Part shown: positions 9,479 to 19,105 of the stretch, piece after piece | Numbering within the stretch: position 1 is the first letter of the stretch | Layout: each line of letters starts with the position of its first letter | Origin: Chitinophaga pinensis | Lineage (GTDB): Bacteria > Bacteroidota > Bacteroidia > Flavobacteriales_D > Crocinitomicaceae | DNA length: 41,398 nucleotides | Assembly: GCA_943327315.2 (NCBI GenBank) | Contig: CALPWQ020000008.1 | Span: 1-41,398, forward strand | Direction of reading: 5' to 3' | Notes under the pieces: model-generated | Database searches by the model: none | What the model was told of the DNA's origin: nothing | Seen by the model: the letters and a program-made list of their open reading frames with translations, nothing else | Translations under genes and position numbers: made by a program

Positions 9479-9670
9479 ATGGCACATCCTAAACGGAAAA
9501 TTTCCAAGACGAGACGTGACAAGAGAAGGACTCACAAAAATGCAGTTGCTCAGCAAATTGCAATTTGTCCTACAACTGGTCAACCACACCTTTTCCACCA
9601 TGCGCATTGGCATGAAGGAAAACTTTACTATAAAGGAAGAATTGTTGCTGAAAAAGAAGTAGCTGTTTAA
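9479..9670 (+). CDS. rpmF: 50S ribosomal protein L32
   Basis: A 63-residue basic protein beginning [17 protein letters not shown], the classic L32 N-terminus. The usual zinc-ribbon part reads [16 protein letters not shown], keeping only one Cys, so this is probably a zinc-independent or partly His-liganded form. L32 is a component of the large ribosomal subunit near the peptide exit tunnel. It sits between yceD and plsX in the conserved yceD-rpmF-plsX-fabH order. Confidence 0.97.
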   Translation: MAHPKRKISKTRRDKRRTHKNAVAQQIAICPTTGQPHLFHHAHWHEGKLYYKGRIVAEKEVAV

Positions 9671-9694
9671 TCAGTTGCATCTACGCGCTTCTTT

Positions 9695-10639
9695 ATGAAG
9701 ATCGGCATCGATATCCTCGGTGGAGATTTTGCCCCAGAAGCGAATGTTTCTGGAGCTATTCTCGCTAGAAAAGAGCTTCCCGAAGACGTGAAACTCGTGT
9801 TAATAGGCGACAGAGAGCTAATCTCTAGTGGCCTTTTGGCGTTGGGTGAAACGGAGGGAAATTATGAAATTGTGCATGCTCCCGATGTGATTACAATGCA
9901 TGACCACCCAACGCGTGCCATTCCTCAAAAACCGAATAGCTCCATTGCTGTAGGATTTGAATTGTTGGCTCGGAAGGAAATCATGGCCTTTGCAAGCACT
10001 GGGAATACGGGCGCAATGCTCGTTGGCTCCATCTACAAGATCAACACTATTCCAGGTATAATTCGGCCCTGCATCACCTCAAACATACCTTGCATCGATG
10101 GTTCCAATTCGATTTTACTCGATGTAGGATCTAATGCAGATTGCAAGGCAGATGTGCTCTATCAATTTGCGGTGCTTGGTTCGCTCTATTCTCAAACTGT
10201 TTTTGGTGTTGAAAAACCAAGGGTGGCCTTGTTAAATATTGGTGAAGAAGAGTCAAAGGGGAACTTGTTGACCTTGGCAGCGCACAAAATTATGGCCGAA
10301 TCCGATGAAATCCATTTCATCGGAAATATTGAAGGCCGTGATATCTTCTCAGGTAAAGCCGATGTCATCGTATGTGATGGCTTTACTGGAAATATCGTCC
10401 TGAAGCAGGCAGAGGGAATTTATACGCTGATGAAAAAGCGTGGAATTCATGATGAATACTTTGAGCGATTTAATTATGAAAATTATGGCGGAACTCCCAT
10501 TCTTGGGGTCAAAGGAAATGTGATCATTGGTCACGGAATTTCCAATGATTTAGCCGTTAAAAATATGATACTTCATGCGTATGAAGTTGCTCGATCTGGG
10601 TTGGCAATGCGCGTGAATGAAGCCTTCAACGGAGAATGA
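9695..10639 (+). CDS. plsX: phosphate acyltransferase PlsX
   Basis: PlsX converts acyl-ACP to acyl-phosphate for the first step of phospholipid synthesis. The N-terminus [20 protein letters not shown], the [10 protein letters not shown] segment, [23 protein letters not shown] and [16 protein letters not shown] are family hallmarks. At 314 residues it is a normal length. The final ATGA overlaps the start of fabH by 4 nt, showing tight coupling of phospholipid and fatty-acid initiation genes. It is peripheral to the cytoplasmic membrane in known homologues. Confidence 0.97.
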   Translation: MKIGIDILGGDFAPEANVSGAILARKELPEDVKLVLIGDRELISSGLLALGETEGNYEIVHAPDVITMHDHPTRAIPQKPNSSIAVGFELLARKEIMAFASTGNTGAMLVGSIYKINTIPGIIRPCITSNIPCIDGSNSILLDVGSNADCKADVLYQFAVLGSLYSQTVFGVEKPRVALLNIGEEESKGNLLTLAAHKIMAESDEIHFIGNIEGRDIFSGKADVIVCDGFTGNIVLKQAEGIYTLMKKRGIHDEYFERFNYENYGGTPILGVKGNVIIGHGISNDLAVKNMILHAYEVARSGLAMRVNEAFNGE

Positions 10640-11619
10640 AAAAAATTACTGCAGCAATTACCGGTGTTCAAGGATATGTTCCTGAAACAGTATTATCTAA
10701 CGAAGAACTTTCAAAGATTGTAGATACTTCTGACGAGTGGATTACTTCGCGAACTGGAATCAAGGAGCGACGCATCATGAAAGATGGTGCTTCTTCGGAT
10801 ATGGCAGCTGCGGCGATAAAAGGTCTTTTGGAGAAAATGAACATTGACCCAATGGAAATTGAGTTGGTGATTTGTGCCACTGTAACTCCCGATTATCCTT
10901 TCCCAAGCACAGCAAATGTGATTTGTGACAAGGTTGGCATGAAAAACGCATGGGGCTACGATACTATAGCTGCCTGCTCTGGATTCATTTATGCCCTTTC
11001 AACGGGCGCTCAGTTTATCGAAACAGGGCGGCACAAAAAGGTGATCGTTGTTGGAGTTGATAAAATGACTTCCATCCTCGATTATCAAGACCGAACAACG
11101 TGTGTCATCTTCGGAGATGGAGCTGGGGCAGTTTTACTTGAGCCAAATGAGGAAGGGAATGGCGTAATTGACTTTATTCTTCGCAGCGATGGTTCTGGAC
11201 GCCAGTACCTGATTCAGCCAGCTGGAGGATCTGCTTTACCACCTTCACATCAAACGATTGATGATCGTATGCACTATGTGAAACAAGAAGGAAAAGCCGT
11301 TTTTAAGTTCGCAGTAACAAACATGGCGGAAGTTTCGGCTGAAATTATGGAGAAAAATGGCTTGACAAGTGACGATGTAGATTGGTTGGTGCCTCACCAA
11401 GCGAATCTTAGAATCATTGATGCTACGGCTGATCGCATGGGCTTGACGAAAGATAAAGTCATGATCAACATTCAAAAATACGGAAACACAACAGCAGGTA
11501 CCTTGCCGCTGTGTTTGTGGGATTATGAAAGCCAATTGAAAAAAGGAGATACACTCATTCTATCTGCTTTTGGTGGAGGATTTACATGGGGTGCAGTTTA
11601 TTTGAAATGGGCGTATTAA
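10636..11619 (+). CDS. fabH: 3-oxoacyl-[acyl-carrier-protein] synthase III
   Basis: FabH condenses acetyl- or branched acyl-CoA with malonyl-ACP to start fatty acid synthesis (type II). The catalytic triad is visible: Cys114 in AACSGF, His in [11 protein letters not shown] and Asn in KYGNTTAGT. The motif [11 protein letters not shown] and the C-terminal [13 protein letters not shown] are typical. It is 327 residues, the standard length. It overlaps plsX by 4 nt; accB follows after 40 nt and begins the acetyl-CoA carboxylase part of the same pathway. Confidence 0.98.
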   Translation: MKKITAAITGVQGYVPETVLSNEELSKIVDTSDEWITSRTGIKERRIMKDGASSDMAAAAIKGLLEKMNIDPMEIELVICATVTPDYPFPSTANVICDKVGMKNAWGYDTIAACSGFIYALSTGAQFIETGRHKKVIVVGVDKMTSILDYQDRTTCVIFGDGAGAVLLEPNEEGNGVIDFILRSDGSGRQYLIQPAGGSALPPSHQTIDDRMHYVKQEGKAVFKFAVTNMAEVSAEIMEKNGLTSDDVDWLVPHQANLRIIDATADRMGLTKDKVMINIQKYGNTTAGTLPLCLWDYESQLKKGDTLILSAFGGGFTWGAVYLKWAY

Positions 11620-11659
11620 ATCAGAAAAAACTAACTTTACAGAAATAAAATCAATACCT

Positions 11660-12133
11660 ATGAATTTACAAGAAATACAAGACCTGATTAAATTCGTATC
11701 GAAATCAGGAGTGAGTGAAGTAGAAATTGCTCAAAATGATTTCAAAATTGTTATCAAAGCAGCACAGAAATCGAGAGGTACAGACCAACCAATTTACGTG
11801 CAAGCAGCAGCTCCGATTCAAGCAGAATCTTCAGTTTCGGCTCCGATTGCAGCAGCTCCGGTTGTAGCAGTACCAGTTGCTGAAGAATCAAAATTGATTA
11901 CAATTAAATCACCAATGATTGGAACATTCTACCGTTCGGCTGGACCAGAAAAAGCTTCTTTTGTAAATGTTGGCGACAGCATTTCTCAAGGAAACACGAT
12001 TTGTATCATTGAAGCAATGAAACTATTCAATGAAATCGAATCTGAGATTTCTGGCCGCATTGTTAAAGTGTTGGTAGACGACGCATCTCCAGTGGAGTAC
12101 GACCAACCGTTATTCCTTGTAGAACCCGCTTAA
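11660..12133 (+). CDS. accB: biotin carboxyl carrier protein of acetyl-CoA carboxylase
   Basis: The C-terminal biotinyl domain contains CIIEAMKLFNEIE, with the biotinylated Lys at residue 121. A flexible Ala/Pro/Val-rich linker at about residues 50-75 links it to the N-terminal region (MNLQEIQDLIKFVSKSGVSE), as in BCCP proteins. The protein is 157 residues. The 40-nt gap after fabH holds TAACTTTAC at 11632, one base off the TAnnTTTG box, so a weak internal promoter is possible. Its partner accC follows 58 nt later. Confidence 0.97.
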   Translation: MNLQEIQDLIKFVSKSGVSEVEIAQNDFKIVIKAAQKSRGTDQPIYVQAAAPIQAESSVSAPIAAAPVVAVPVAEESKLITIKSPMIGTFYRSAGPEKASFVNVGDSISQGNTICIIEAMKLFNEIESEISGRIVKVLVDDASPVEYDQPLFLVEPA

Positions 12134-12191
12134 TCAGTGTGTGGTCGGATCTCCGATAGCATTTCATGATTTAAATTCTTAATTAAACAGC

Positions 12192-13526
12192 ATGTTCAAG
12201 AAAATATTGATTGCCAACCGTGGAGAGATTGCTCTGCGCGTTATTCGTACGTGTAAGGAAATGGGTATCAAAACGGTCGCAGTATACTCTACTGCAGATA
12301 AAGATTCGTTACCCGTGCGTTTTGCAGATGAAGCCGTTTGTATCGGCCCAGCAGTAAGTTCAAAATCGTATTTATCTATTCCAAACATTATCGCTGCAGC
12401 TGAAATTACCAATGCAGATGCCATTCATCCCGGCTATGGTTTCCTTTCTGAGAATGAAAAATTCTCTAAAGTATGCCAAGAGCACGGAATCAAGTTCATC
12501 GGAGCGCTTCCTGAGCAAATTGCAGGAATGGGTGATAAGGCAACAGCGAAAGCAACAATGATTGCGGCAGGTGTTCCTTGTATTCCTGGCTCTAAAGGAT
12601 TACTTGTAGACTTAGAGGATGCTCGTAAATCAGCTCTCGTCGTGCGCTATCCAGTTATCCTAAAAGCAACTGCCGGAGGAGGTGGTAAAGGGATGCGTAT
12701 CGTTTGGAAAGAAGAAGATTTGGAAGCAGCATGGGATTCAACGCGTCAAGAAGCAGCCGCTGCTTTTGGAAACGATGGAATCTACATGGAAAAATACATC
12801 GAGGAGCCACGCCACATCGAAATTCAAATTGCAGGTGACCAATACGGAAATGTATGTCACCTCTCAGAACGCGATTGCTCTATTCAACGCCGTCACCAAA
12901 AATTGGTAGAGGAAACACCGTCTCCTTTCATGACGGAAGAGTTGCGTGAACGCATGGGCGATGCAGCAATAAAAGCGGCTAAAGCAGTGAATTATGAAGG
13001 CGTTGGAACAGTAGAATTCCTAGTAGATAAAAACCGTGAATTCTACTTCATGGAGATGAATACTCGTATTCAGGTGGAGCATACCATCACTGAGGAGGTA
13101 ATCGATTATGATTTGATTAAAGAGCAAATTAAAATTGCTGCAGGACATAAGATTTCAGGAAAAAACTATTTCCCACATTTGCATGCTATTCAATGCCGCA
13201 TCAACGCGGAAGATCCATACAATGATTTTCGTCCATCTCCTGGAAAGATTACGTCATACCATTCTCCGGGTGGACATGGAGTGCGCATCGATACCCATGC
13301 CTATGCTGGTTATGTGATCCCTTCAAACTATGACTCGATGATCGGGAAACTAATCGTTGTTGCTCAAACGCGCGAAGAGGCTATTCTGAAGATGAAACGT
13401 GCATTGGACGAGTACATCATTGAAGGTGTGAAAACAACGATTCCGTTCCACCAAAAGTTAATGGATAATGAGGATTTCCGAAATGGAAACTTCACCACCA
13501 AATTCATGGAAACATTTGAATTCTAA
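12192..13526 (+). CDS. accC: acetyl-CoA carboxylase biotin carboxylase subunit
   Basis: AccC uses ATP and bicarbonate to carboxylate the biotin on AccB. The ATP-grasp glycine loop [14 protein letters not shown], the catalytic segment [15 protein letters not shown] and the N-terminus [21 protein letters not shown] are all present. Its length of 444 residues is normal. It is the last gene of the fatty-acid run and is followed 20 nt later by a strong hairpin terminator. The carboxyltransferase subunits are not in the window. Confidence 0.98.
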   Translation: MFKKILIANRGEIALRVIRTCKEMGIKTVAVYSTADKDSLPVRFADEAVCIGPAVSSKSYLSIPNIIAAAEITNADAIHPGYGFLSENEKFSKVCQEHGIKFIGALPEQIAGMGDKATAKATMIAAGVPCIPGSKGLLVDLEDARKSALVVRYPVILKATAGGGGKGMRIVWKEEDLEAAWDSTRQEAAAAFGNDGIYMEKYIEEPRHIEIQIAGDQYGNVCHLSERDCSIQRRHQKLVEETPSPFMTEELRERMGDAAIKAAKAVNYEGVGTVEFLVDKNREFYFMEMNTRIQVEHTITEEVIDYDLIKEQIKIAAGHKISGKNYFPHLHAIQCRINAEDPYNDFRPSPGKITSYHSPGGHGVRIDTHAYAGYVIPSNYDSMIGKLIVVAQTREEAILKMKRALDEYIIEGVKTTIPFHQKLMDNEDFRNGNFTTKFMETFEF

Positions 13527-13546
13527 CAATGTATAATAACATTTTG

Positions 13547-13576
13547 AAAAAGCCGACTAAACAGTCGGCTTTTTTT
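13547..13576 (+). terminator. rho-independent terminator after accC, possibly bidirectional
   Basis: AGCCGACT (13551-13558) pairs perfectly with AGTCGGCT (13563-13570) around an AAAC loop. Four A before and six T after extend the stem, so it can also act on the minus strand, although the DUF559 gene there ends at 13678. Confidence 0.93.
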
Positions 13577-13597
13577 ATTCCCCACACTCTCCTCCTT

Positions 13598-13640
13598 CCC
13601 CTCTTGGAAAGAGGGGTGTCAGCCTTGGCTGACGGGGTGT
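13598..13640. repeat. REP-like double palindrome
   Basis: Two adjacent perfect stems: CCCCTCTT/AAGAGGGG with a 3-nt loop (13598-13616), then GTCAGCC-TT-GGCTGAC (13618-13633), followed by GGGGTGTTA. This layout resembles dispersed REP-type elements in Bacteroidota genomes. Only one copy is seen in this window. Confidence 0.6.
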
Positions 13641-13664
13641 TAGACCACCTGAGCACGGAGTCGC

Positions 13665-13692
13665 GAAAGTAACAAGTTTACTTGTTACTTTC
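13665..13692. repeat. 12-bp perfect hairpin overlapping the DUF559 stop codon
   Basis: GAAAGTAACAAG (13665-13676) and CTTGTTACTTTC (13681-13692) form a 12-bp stem with loop TTTA. The stop codon of the minus-strand gene (13678-13680) lies in the loop. No T-run follows on either strand, so it is not a canonical terminator. Confidence 0.7.
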
Positions 13693-14325
13693 ACTCTGCT
13701 TCTCACTCTGCTTCTCACTCCCACTCCCACTCTCCCCCGTCCCGTACTTCCCCAATATAAACTGCTCCAGCTTAAACATCGTTGTCTTAATCCTATACTT
13801 CACGTCAGCTGCATCAATACGATAAAAGGTAAGTCCCAATGCGTTCAAGTCAGTTTCTCGCTGTGCATCGTATCGTTCTTTTCCTTTGTGACTATCCCCA
13901 TCAATTTCAATGATCAGCCGAAGCTTATGTACATAAAAATCTACGATGTAATTGCCAATCACCCGTTGACGGTCAAAATCGATGTTATGAAACCGCCCTT
14001 TTGTTACTTGTACCCAGAAAATTATTTCAGTGATTGTACTTTCGTTTCGCATCTGTCTGGCGTATTTTTTTAGTGTGGGATTTCGAGGTAATGTGTTGGA
14101 TGCTTCCACTTTTAAAAGTACGCCACGGATGGCATAGGGATTTTGATACAGAGATCGCTTCGGTTTGTACGAATCATTCGGCTCAAAAAGGAGGTGAGTA
14201 GGTATTTCGTTCCAAATAAGATAGGGCAAGCCAATGAAGTGGTCTTCGGAATACGATTCTTTTAAAATGGGGTTGTCATCCGCCAATGCATCATGACTCA
14301 ATAGCAATGGGTTAATTGATTTCAT
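13678..14325 (-). CDS. DUF559 domain protein (PD-(D/E)XK endonuclease fold)
   Basis: The C-terminal half carries the DUF559 / very-short-patch-repair-like nuclease core: ITEIIFWVQV, then FDRQRVIGNYIVDFYV, LIIEIDGDSH (acidic catalytic strand) and GLTFYRIDAADV. The N-terminal 90 residues (LPYLIWNEIPTHLLFEP) are not recognised. DUF559 proteins are presumed DNA nucleases, and their biological role is unknown. The longer reading from 14388 runs through the odhB terminator, so the ATG at 14325 is preferred, giving 215 residues. The last residues are a low-complexity Ser/Glu/Gln/Gly tail from short direct repeats (CACTCTGCTTCT twice). The gene is flanked by REP-like palindromes, as DUF559 genes often are, which hints at mobility. 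Confidence 0.87.
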   Translation of the reverse strand: MKSINPLLLSHDALADDNPILKESYSEDHFIGLPYLIWNEIPTHLLFEPNDSYKPKRSLYQNPYAIRGVLLKVEASNTLPRNPTLKKYARQMRNESTITEIIFWVQVTKGRFHNIDFDRQRVIGNYIVDFYVHKLRLIIEIDGDSHKGKERYDAQRETDLNALGLTFYRIDAADVKYRIKTTMFKLEQFILGKYGTGESGSGSEKQSEKQSESNK

Positions 14326-14351
14326 TCGAGTGGTTTTAAAAATAGAAGATA

Positions 14352-14384
14352 CAAAAAAACCGTGAGAACTCAATCCCACGGTTT
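14352..14384 (-). terminator. terminator of the sucA-odhB operon
   Basis: Read on the minus strand, AAACCGTG and CACGGTTT form an 8-bp stem that is followed by a run of seven T. It lies about 40 nt after the odhB stop and inside the longer reading of the DUF559 frame. Confidence 0.88.
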
Positions 14385-14421
14385 CCATATTTTGCGAGCT
14401 ACTCGCGAATAGTTATTTGTT

Positions 14422-15687
14422 TTACAATCCAAGCAACACAGCAACAGGATCTTTAGACCCGAAGAGCATTCTTTCTGGATTTTCAAGCATTTCCTTTACT
14501 TTTACTAAAAATCCAACGGATTCCTTGCCGTCGATGATTCTATGGTCGTAGGAAAGCGCTACATACATGATCGGACGGATCTCCACTTTTCCATTGATCG
14601 CCACTGGACGCTCAACGACATTGTGCATTCCTAAAATTGCTGATTGTGGTGGATTGATGATTGGCGTTGACAACATTGAGCCAAATACACCGCCGTTAGT
14701 GATGGTGAATGTTCCTCCCGTCATGTCGTCCGGTGTCATTTTACCATCGCGTGCTTTTACCGCCAAGCGTTTGATTTCGCGCTCTATTTCTGCCAACGAC
14801 ATTTGTTCTGCATTGCGAACTACTGGAACCATCAATCCTTTCGGTGAAGAAACGGCAATGCCGATGTCTGCATAGTTGTGGAAGATCATTTCGTTGCCAT
14901 CGATTTGTGCGTTCACTGATGGATAAAGATTCAATGCTTCGGTTACCGCTTTCGTGAAGAAAGACATAAACCCTAGGTTGACTTCATGATGTTTCGCAAA
15001 AGCTTCTTTGTATTTTGCACGAAGATCCATGATAGGCTTCATGTCCACTTCATTGAAGGTTGTCAGCATAGCTGTTTCATTCTTCACAGAAACAAGACGT
15101 TCCGCTATTTTACGACGCAACATGCTCATTTTTTCACGGCTTTGGTCCCGCGTTCCTCCCCAACCTTGTGTAGCTTCAACAGGGAATCCAGCTGACATCG
15201 CTGCAACAACATCTTGCTTTGTTACACGACCATCCTTACCCGTTCCATTTACTTTCCCGCTAGGGATGCTATTCTCGGCCATGATCTTCGCCGCAGCGAT
15301 TGATGGTGTACCCGCTGCATACGAATCATTTTTCACTGGATCAGGCGAAGGTGCCGCTACTGCAGGAGCACTTTTTTCTGCCACTGGTACTGCTTTGACC
15401 TCTTCTTTCTTTTCTGCTGCTTTTGGCGCTGCACCCGCAGGACGAGCGGCCGAAGTATCAATCAAACAAACAACTTGACCTACTTTTACCACGTCACCAT
15501 CCGCTGCTTTGAGTGTGATGATGCCGCTTTCTTCAGCAGGAAGTTCTAGCGTAGCTTTGTCTGAATCGACTTCAGCGATGGCTTGATCCTTTTCAACATA
15601 GTCCCCATCAGAGACCAACCATTGAGCAATTTCTACTTCCGAGATCGATTCACCCGGACTTGGAACTTTCATTTCTAATACTGACAT
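14422..15687 (-). CDS. odhB: 2-oxoglutarate dehydrogenase E2, dihydrolipoyllysine succinyltransferase
   Basis: E2 transfers the succinyl group to CoA in the TCA-cycle 2-oxoglutarate dehydrogenase complex. The lipoyl domain covers residues 1-75, with the lipoylated Lys44 in DSDKATLE. An Ala/Pro/Lys linker follows, then the E3-binding domain at about 130-165 ([15 protein letters not shown] ... [11 protein letters not shown]). The catalytic domain ends with [14 protein letters not shown], placing the active-site His at 382 and Asp at 386. There is a single lipoyl domain and 421 residues, the normal size. It starts 24 nt after the sucA stop, so the two form one operon closed by a terminator. No lpd gene is nearby. 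Confidence 0.97.
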   Translation of the reverse strand: MSVLEMKVPSPGESISEVEIAQWLVSDGDYVEKDQAIAEVDSDKATLELPAEESGIITLKAADGDVVKVGQVVCLIDTSAARPAGAAPKAAEKKEEVKAVPVAEKSAPAVAAPSPDPVKNDSYAAGTPSIAAAKIMAENSIPSGKVNGTGKDGRVTKQDVVAAMSAGFPVEATQGWGGTRDQSREKMSMLRRKIAERLVSVKNETAMLTTFNEVDMKPIMDLRAKYKEAFAKHHEVNLGFMSFFTKAVTEALNLYPSVNAQIDGNEMIFHNYADIGIAVSSPKGLMVPVVRNAEQMSLAEIEREIKRLAVKARDGKMTPDDMTGGTFTITNGGVFGSMLSTPIINPPQSAILGMHNVVERPVAINGKVEIRPIMYVALSYDHRIIDGKESVGFLVKVKEMLENPERMLFGSKDPVAVLLGL

Positions 15688-15711
15688 ATCGGTCTATTTA
15701 GTATGGAGTGC

Positions 15712-18438
15712 TTAGTTGACTTTTACTTTGGCATAACTGAACAAATCTGCAAAGAGTTGTTTCAGTCGTTTTTCATGCAATTTTTTTGACCCTTCTGCTG
15801 CTGCAGCCGTAGAATGTCGAGTGATTCCAACGAAAGGAATGTCTCTCATCGACATCGCAATGTAGGTCCACGCTCCCATGTTCGCAGGTTCTTCTTGTGC
15901 CCAAAGAATGTTCTTCGCGTGTTTATATTTTGTAAGGATCTTGTCTATGTGATTTTTTGGAAGAGGGTAGAGTTGTTCGACACGCACAAAGGCCATATTG
16001 TCAACTCCCAATTCCGCAGCTTTCACTTTCATTTCGTAGTAGAATTTACCTGAGCAGAAAACGACTGTATCTATTGCAGAAACATTAGCCGCCGCGTCAT
16101 CAAGAACTTCTTGGAAACAACCAGTAGCCATTTCTTCAAGGGTAGACACAGCTGCCGGCAAGCGTAAAATCATTTTCGGAGTGAAAACGATCAATGGCTT
16201 TCTAAATTCTCGCTGCAACTGTCTACGCAACAAATGGAAATGATTTGCAGGAGTTGACGTATTTACAATCTGCATGTTGTTGTCTGCACATTGCTGCAAG
16301 AAGCGCTCCATGCGACCAGAAGAGTGTTCTGCTCCTTGTCCTTCATATCCGTGAGGCAAAAGCATAACGAGCCCACTTTGTGTAGCCCATTTATCTTCAC
16401 CTGCAGAAATAAATTGATCAATCATGATTTGAGCACCGTTGAAGAAGTCTCCAAATTGTGCCTCCCAAATGGTTAAGCCTTTTGGCGTTGCCAATGAATA
16501 CCCGTATTCAAATCCGAGCACACCATATTCGGATAACAATGAATTGTAAACGGTGAATTCAGCTTGATTGTCAGATAGGTGATTCAATGTAATGATCTCT
16601 TCTTCCGTGTCTTCCGTTTTTACCACGGCGTGACGGTGAGAGAACGTTCCGCGTTCTACATCCTGTCCTGAAAGCCGCACAGGTTGACCTTCTACCAACA
16701 GGGATGCATACGCCAACATCTCGGCAGTTCCCCAATCCAATGTGTTGTTTTTCACGGCATTCATTCGATCTTCAAAGATCTTCGCGATCTTTCTGAAGTA
16801 TTTTTTTCCTTCAGGAAGGGTTGACAATTTAATGCCCAATTCGTAAAGTTTATTCTTGTCTACACCAGTGTCTGGCGAATGCGTAAAATCCTCATCATGT
16901 GCATGACGGAAACCTTCCCAAGTGGCAGATAAGAAATCGTAAACGAGTGCTTTGTCCATCTTGCGGGAGTTCTCAAATTCCGTTTCAAGGAAATTGTTGT
17001 ACTCCTCTTCAATTTTCTTTGCTTCATCTTTATTTATAATCCCTTCGGTTTCGAGTTGGGAGAAATAAATGTCTCTTGGATTTGGGTGATTTGCAATGAG
17101 GCTGTACAAATGAGGCTGCGTGAATTTTGGCTCATCCCCCTCGTTGTGACCGTACTTTCGGTAACATAGTATATCTATGAATACGTCGCGGTTGAACTCT
17201 TGACGGTATTCCATGGCAATTTCCATCGTTTGTACAACAGCCTCGACATCATCTCCATTGACATGAAAAACAGGACAAAGCGTTGTTTTCGCAACATCTG
17301 TACAATAGGTTGACGATCGTCCGTCCAAATAATTTGTTGTAAATCCAATCTGATTGTTCACCACGAGGTGAATGGTACCACCTGCACGATACCCATCAAG
17401 TTGCGCCATTTGTATCGTTTCATAAACGATTCCTTGTCCTGCTATTGCCGCATCACCATGAATGAGCACAGGACAAATCTTATCCTCAGTCTTTAGGACG
17501 TGATCAACCTTTGCCCGCGCAATTCCTTCAACAACGGTGTTTACAGCTTCGAGGTGCGATGGATTTGGCGATAACGTCAAGCCAACAGTTTTGCCGCTTG
17601 ATAATTCAACTGCAGATGTAAATCCTTGGTGATATTTAACGTCTCCGTCAAAGTAATCTATAGAGTCAAACTCTTTGCCTTCAAATTCAGAAAAGATATC
17701 TTTTGGCCGCTTTTTGAAAATATTGGCCAAGGTATTTAATCGTCCTCGGTGCGACATCCCCATCACAAAATATTCCACACCAAGTTCAGAACCTTTGTTC
17801 ACAAGTGTCTCTAATGCTGGAATTAGGGCCTCGCCACCTTCAACAGAAAAACGTTTCTGACCAACGAATTTTTTGCCCAAAAACGACTCAAAGCATGATG
17901 CTTTGTTGAGCATGCTGAAAATCTGAACTTTACGGTTCTTGTCGAAGCTAGGTCTATTTTTTAATTCGATTTTATTCTTGAACCATGCGATGCGCTCAGG
18001 ATCTCTCATGTACGCATATTCGATACCGATAGATTGGCAGTAGGTTAAGTTCAGGTGGTCGATGATTTCGCGCAATGTCGAAGCGCCAATGCCAATTTCT
18101 TCGCCGGCGTTAAACACCGTATTCAGATCACTTTCTTCAAGGCCAAAGTTTTCAATGTCCAACGTTGGGGTGTACTTCCGACGATCACGAACAGGATTCG
18201 TCCTCGTGAACAAGTGTCCACGTGTACGATAGCCGTTGATCAAGTTGATGACCTTGAACTCTTTTTGAAAATTCTCAGGAATTTCTCCGCCGTCTTCATA
18301 ATTCGTTCGAGCAAAATCGAACCCTTCGAAGAATTTTTTCCAGCCGATATCCACACTTTCGGGATCCTGACGATATTGTTGGTATAGGTGGTCGATAGCG
18401 CTTACATCCGCATTCCCGACGTACGATACTTTGTCCAT
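15712..18438 (-). CDS. sucA: 2-oxoglutarate dehydrogenase E1 component
   Basis: SucA is the thiamine diphosphate-dependent decarboxylase of the TCA-cycle 2-oxoglutarate dehydrogenase complex. It has the E1 N-terminal helix (LYQQYRQDPESVDIGWKKFF), the MSHRGRLNTLANI segment, NPSHLEAVN, the cofactor site HGDAAIAGQG, and the transketolase-like part with LLPHGYEGQGAEHSSGR and the C-terminal EEPANMGAW. At 908 residues it is typical for Bacteroidota. A TACCTTTG box lies 26 nt before the start. It is followed by odhB in the same operon. Confidence 0.98.
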   Translation of the reverse strand: MDKVSYVGNADVSAIDHLYQQYRQDPESVDIGWKKFFEGFDFARTNYEDGGEIPENFQKEFKVINLINGYRTRGHLFTRTNPVRDRRKYTPTLDIENFGLEESDLNTVFNAGEEIGIGASTLREIIDHLNLTYCQSIGIEYAYMRDPERIAWFKNKIELKNRPSFDKNRKVQIFSMLNKASCFESFLGKKFVGQKRFSVEGGEALIPALETLVNKGSELGVEYFVMGMSHRGRLNTLANIFKKRPKDIFSEFEGKEFDSIDYFDGDVKYHQGFTSAVELSSGKTVGLTLSPNPSHLEAVNTVVEGIARAKVDHVLKTEDKICPVLIHGDAAIAGQGIVYETIQMAQLDGYRAGGTIHLVVNNQIGFTTNYLDGRSSTYCTDVAKTTLCPVFHVNGDDVEAVVQTMEIAMEYRQEFNRDVFIDILCYRKYGHNEGDEPKFTQPHLYSLIANHPNPRDIYFSQLETEGIINKDEAKKIEEEYNNFLETEFENSRKMDKALVYDFLSATWEGFRHAHDEDFTHSPDTGVDKNKLYELGIKLSTLPEGKKYFRKIAKIFEDRMNAVKNNTLDWGTAEMLAYASLLVEGQPVRLSGQDVERGTFSHRHAVVKTEDTEEEIITLNHLSDNQAEFTVYNSLLSEYGVLGFEYGYSLATPKGLTIWEAQFGDFFNGAQIMIDQFISAGEDKWATQSGLVMLLPHGYEGQGAEHSSGRMERFLQQCADNNMQIVNTSTPANHFHLLRRQLQREFRKPLIVFTPKMILRLPAAVSTLEEMATGCFQEVLDDAAANVSAIDTVVFCSGKFYYEMKVKAAELGVDNMAFVRVEQLYPLPKNHIDKILTKYKHAKNILWAQEEPANMGAWTYIAMSMRDIPFVGITRHSTAAAAEGSKKLHEKRLKQLFADLFSYAKVKVN

Positions 18439-18463
18439 TTATCTTGTACTCTTGATGGAAAAG

Positions 18464-18471
18464 CAAAGGTA
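18464..18471 (-). promoter_or_regulatory. -7 promoter element of the sucA-odhB operon
   Basis: The minus strand reads TACCTTTG here, a perfect TAnnTTTG box, with the sucA ATG at 18438. No clear -33 TTG is seen at the expected spacing. Confidence 0.6.
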
Positions 18472-18591
18472 GGCTTTTCGGTGGATTGGGGGAGTAGGAT
18501 TATAAATTAATTCGGTCTCAACGTCAATTTTTAGTCGAATTCTAGAATATTCACAGATTTAATGGAGTTTTATGTCAAAACAACTGCTCGC

Positions 18592-18918
18592 TTAGCCGCC
18601 CAAAAGTGTATTGTATTTCTCCAATAGGGTGAGGTACTTATTCTTCCAATATTCTGCATTTTCAGATGAAACAACATAGTTGTTTTCTTCCGAAATAGGC
18701 TCTTCAAGGTTAAGGAAACGCTGCAAATCATGGACATCATTCGAAAAATTATAATGTATAATCGATCCGATCTGAAGAATGTGCTCAATGGATAAACTAG
18801 GATTGTCAAAGGCATTGTACAACCAACGTCTACTTTTACCCATTCGCTTAGCCAATTGGGTCAATGGAAGTCCACTTTGACGCACTGCCTTCTCAACAAT
18901 TTCTCCTTTGTGTTGCAT
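18592..18918 (-). CDS. small helix-turn-helix regulator with C-terminal coiled coil, 108 aa
   Basis: Residues 15-60 (LPLTQLAKRMGKSRRWLYNA) form an HTH of the Cro/C1 (XRE) type: LAKRMGKSRRWLY is the helix-turn-helix and LSIEHILQIGSIIHY the following helices. The C-terminus (NAEYWKNKYLTLLEKYNTLL) is a heptad-like segment that probably dimerises the protein. Such short proteins are common in Bacteroidota, and their targets are not known. Three palindromes of the form CAC-N3/4-GTG lie at 18922-18978, directly upstream of its start, suggesting self-repression. It is divergent from glyS, with 187 nt between starts. Confidence 0.8.
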   Translation of the reverse strand: MQHKGEIVEKAVRQSGLPLTQLAKRMGKSRRWLYNAFDNPSLSIEHILQIGSIIHYNFSNDVHDLQRFLNLEEPISEENNYVVSSENAEYWKNKYLTLLEKYNTLLGG

Positions 18919-18921
18919 AAT

Positions 18922-18978
18922 TCACAAATGTGAGTATCACAACGTGAAAATAAATTACCTATAAATGCACAAAAGTGT
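18922..18978. promoter_or_regulatory. three phased palindromes, candidate operator of the HTH gene
   Basis: TCAC-AAAT-GTGA (18922-18933), TCAC-AAC-GTGA (18937-18947) and GCAC-AAAA-GTGT (18967-18978) begin at intervals of 15 and 30 nt. The first lies 4 nt upstream of the HTH start codon. That they are an operator is inference. Confidence 0.5.
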
Positions 18979-19050
18979 AAATCAAAGATGCCTTTTCTTC
19001 ATCGAAATGTTCATCCACTTCCATCGGAGTTTTGCCTCACAAGGGAGATC

Positions 19051-19101
19051 TATCTTTGATTCCCGCACAATCATCCCCCCTAAAAAATCTTTTTAACTTT
19101 G
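19051..19101 (+). promoter_or_regulatory. two candidate promoters of glyS
   Basis: TATCTTTG at 19051-19058 and TAACTTTG at 19094-19101 are both TAnnTTTG boxes. The first has a TTTG at 19031-19034, 16 nt upstream. The second ends 5 nt before the glyS ATG, so that transcript would be leaderless or nearly so. Confidence 0.55.
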
Positions 19102-19105
19102 CCCT

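Noticed and set aside
13888-14073. Plus-strand frame opposite the DUF559 gene
   Set aside because: It is the antisense of the nuclease core and has no recognisable product.
14326-14388. Longer N-terminus of the DUF559 protein
   Set aside because: It would be read through the odhB terminator hairpin.
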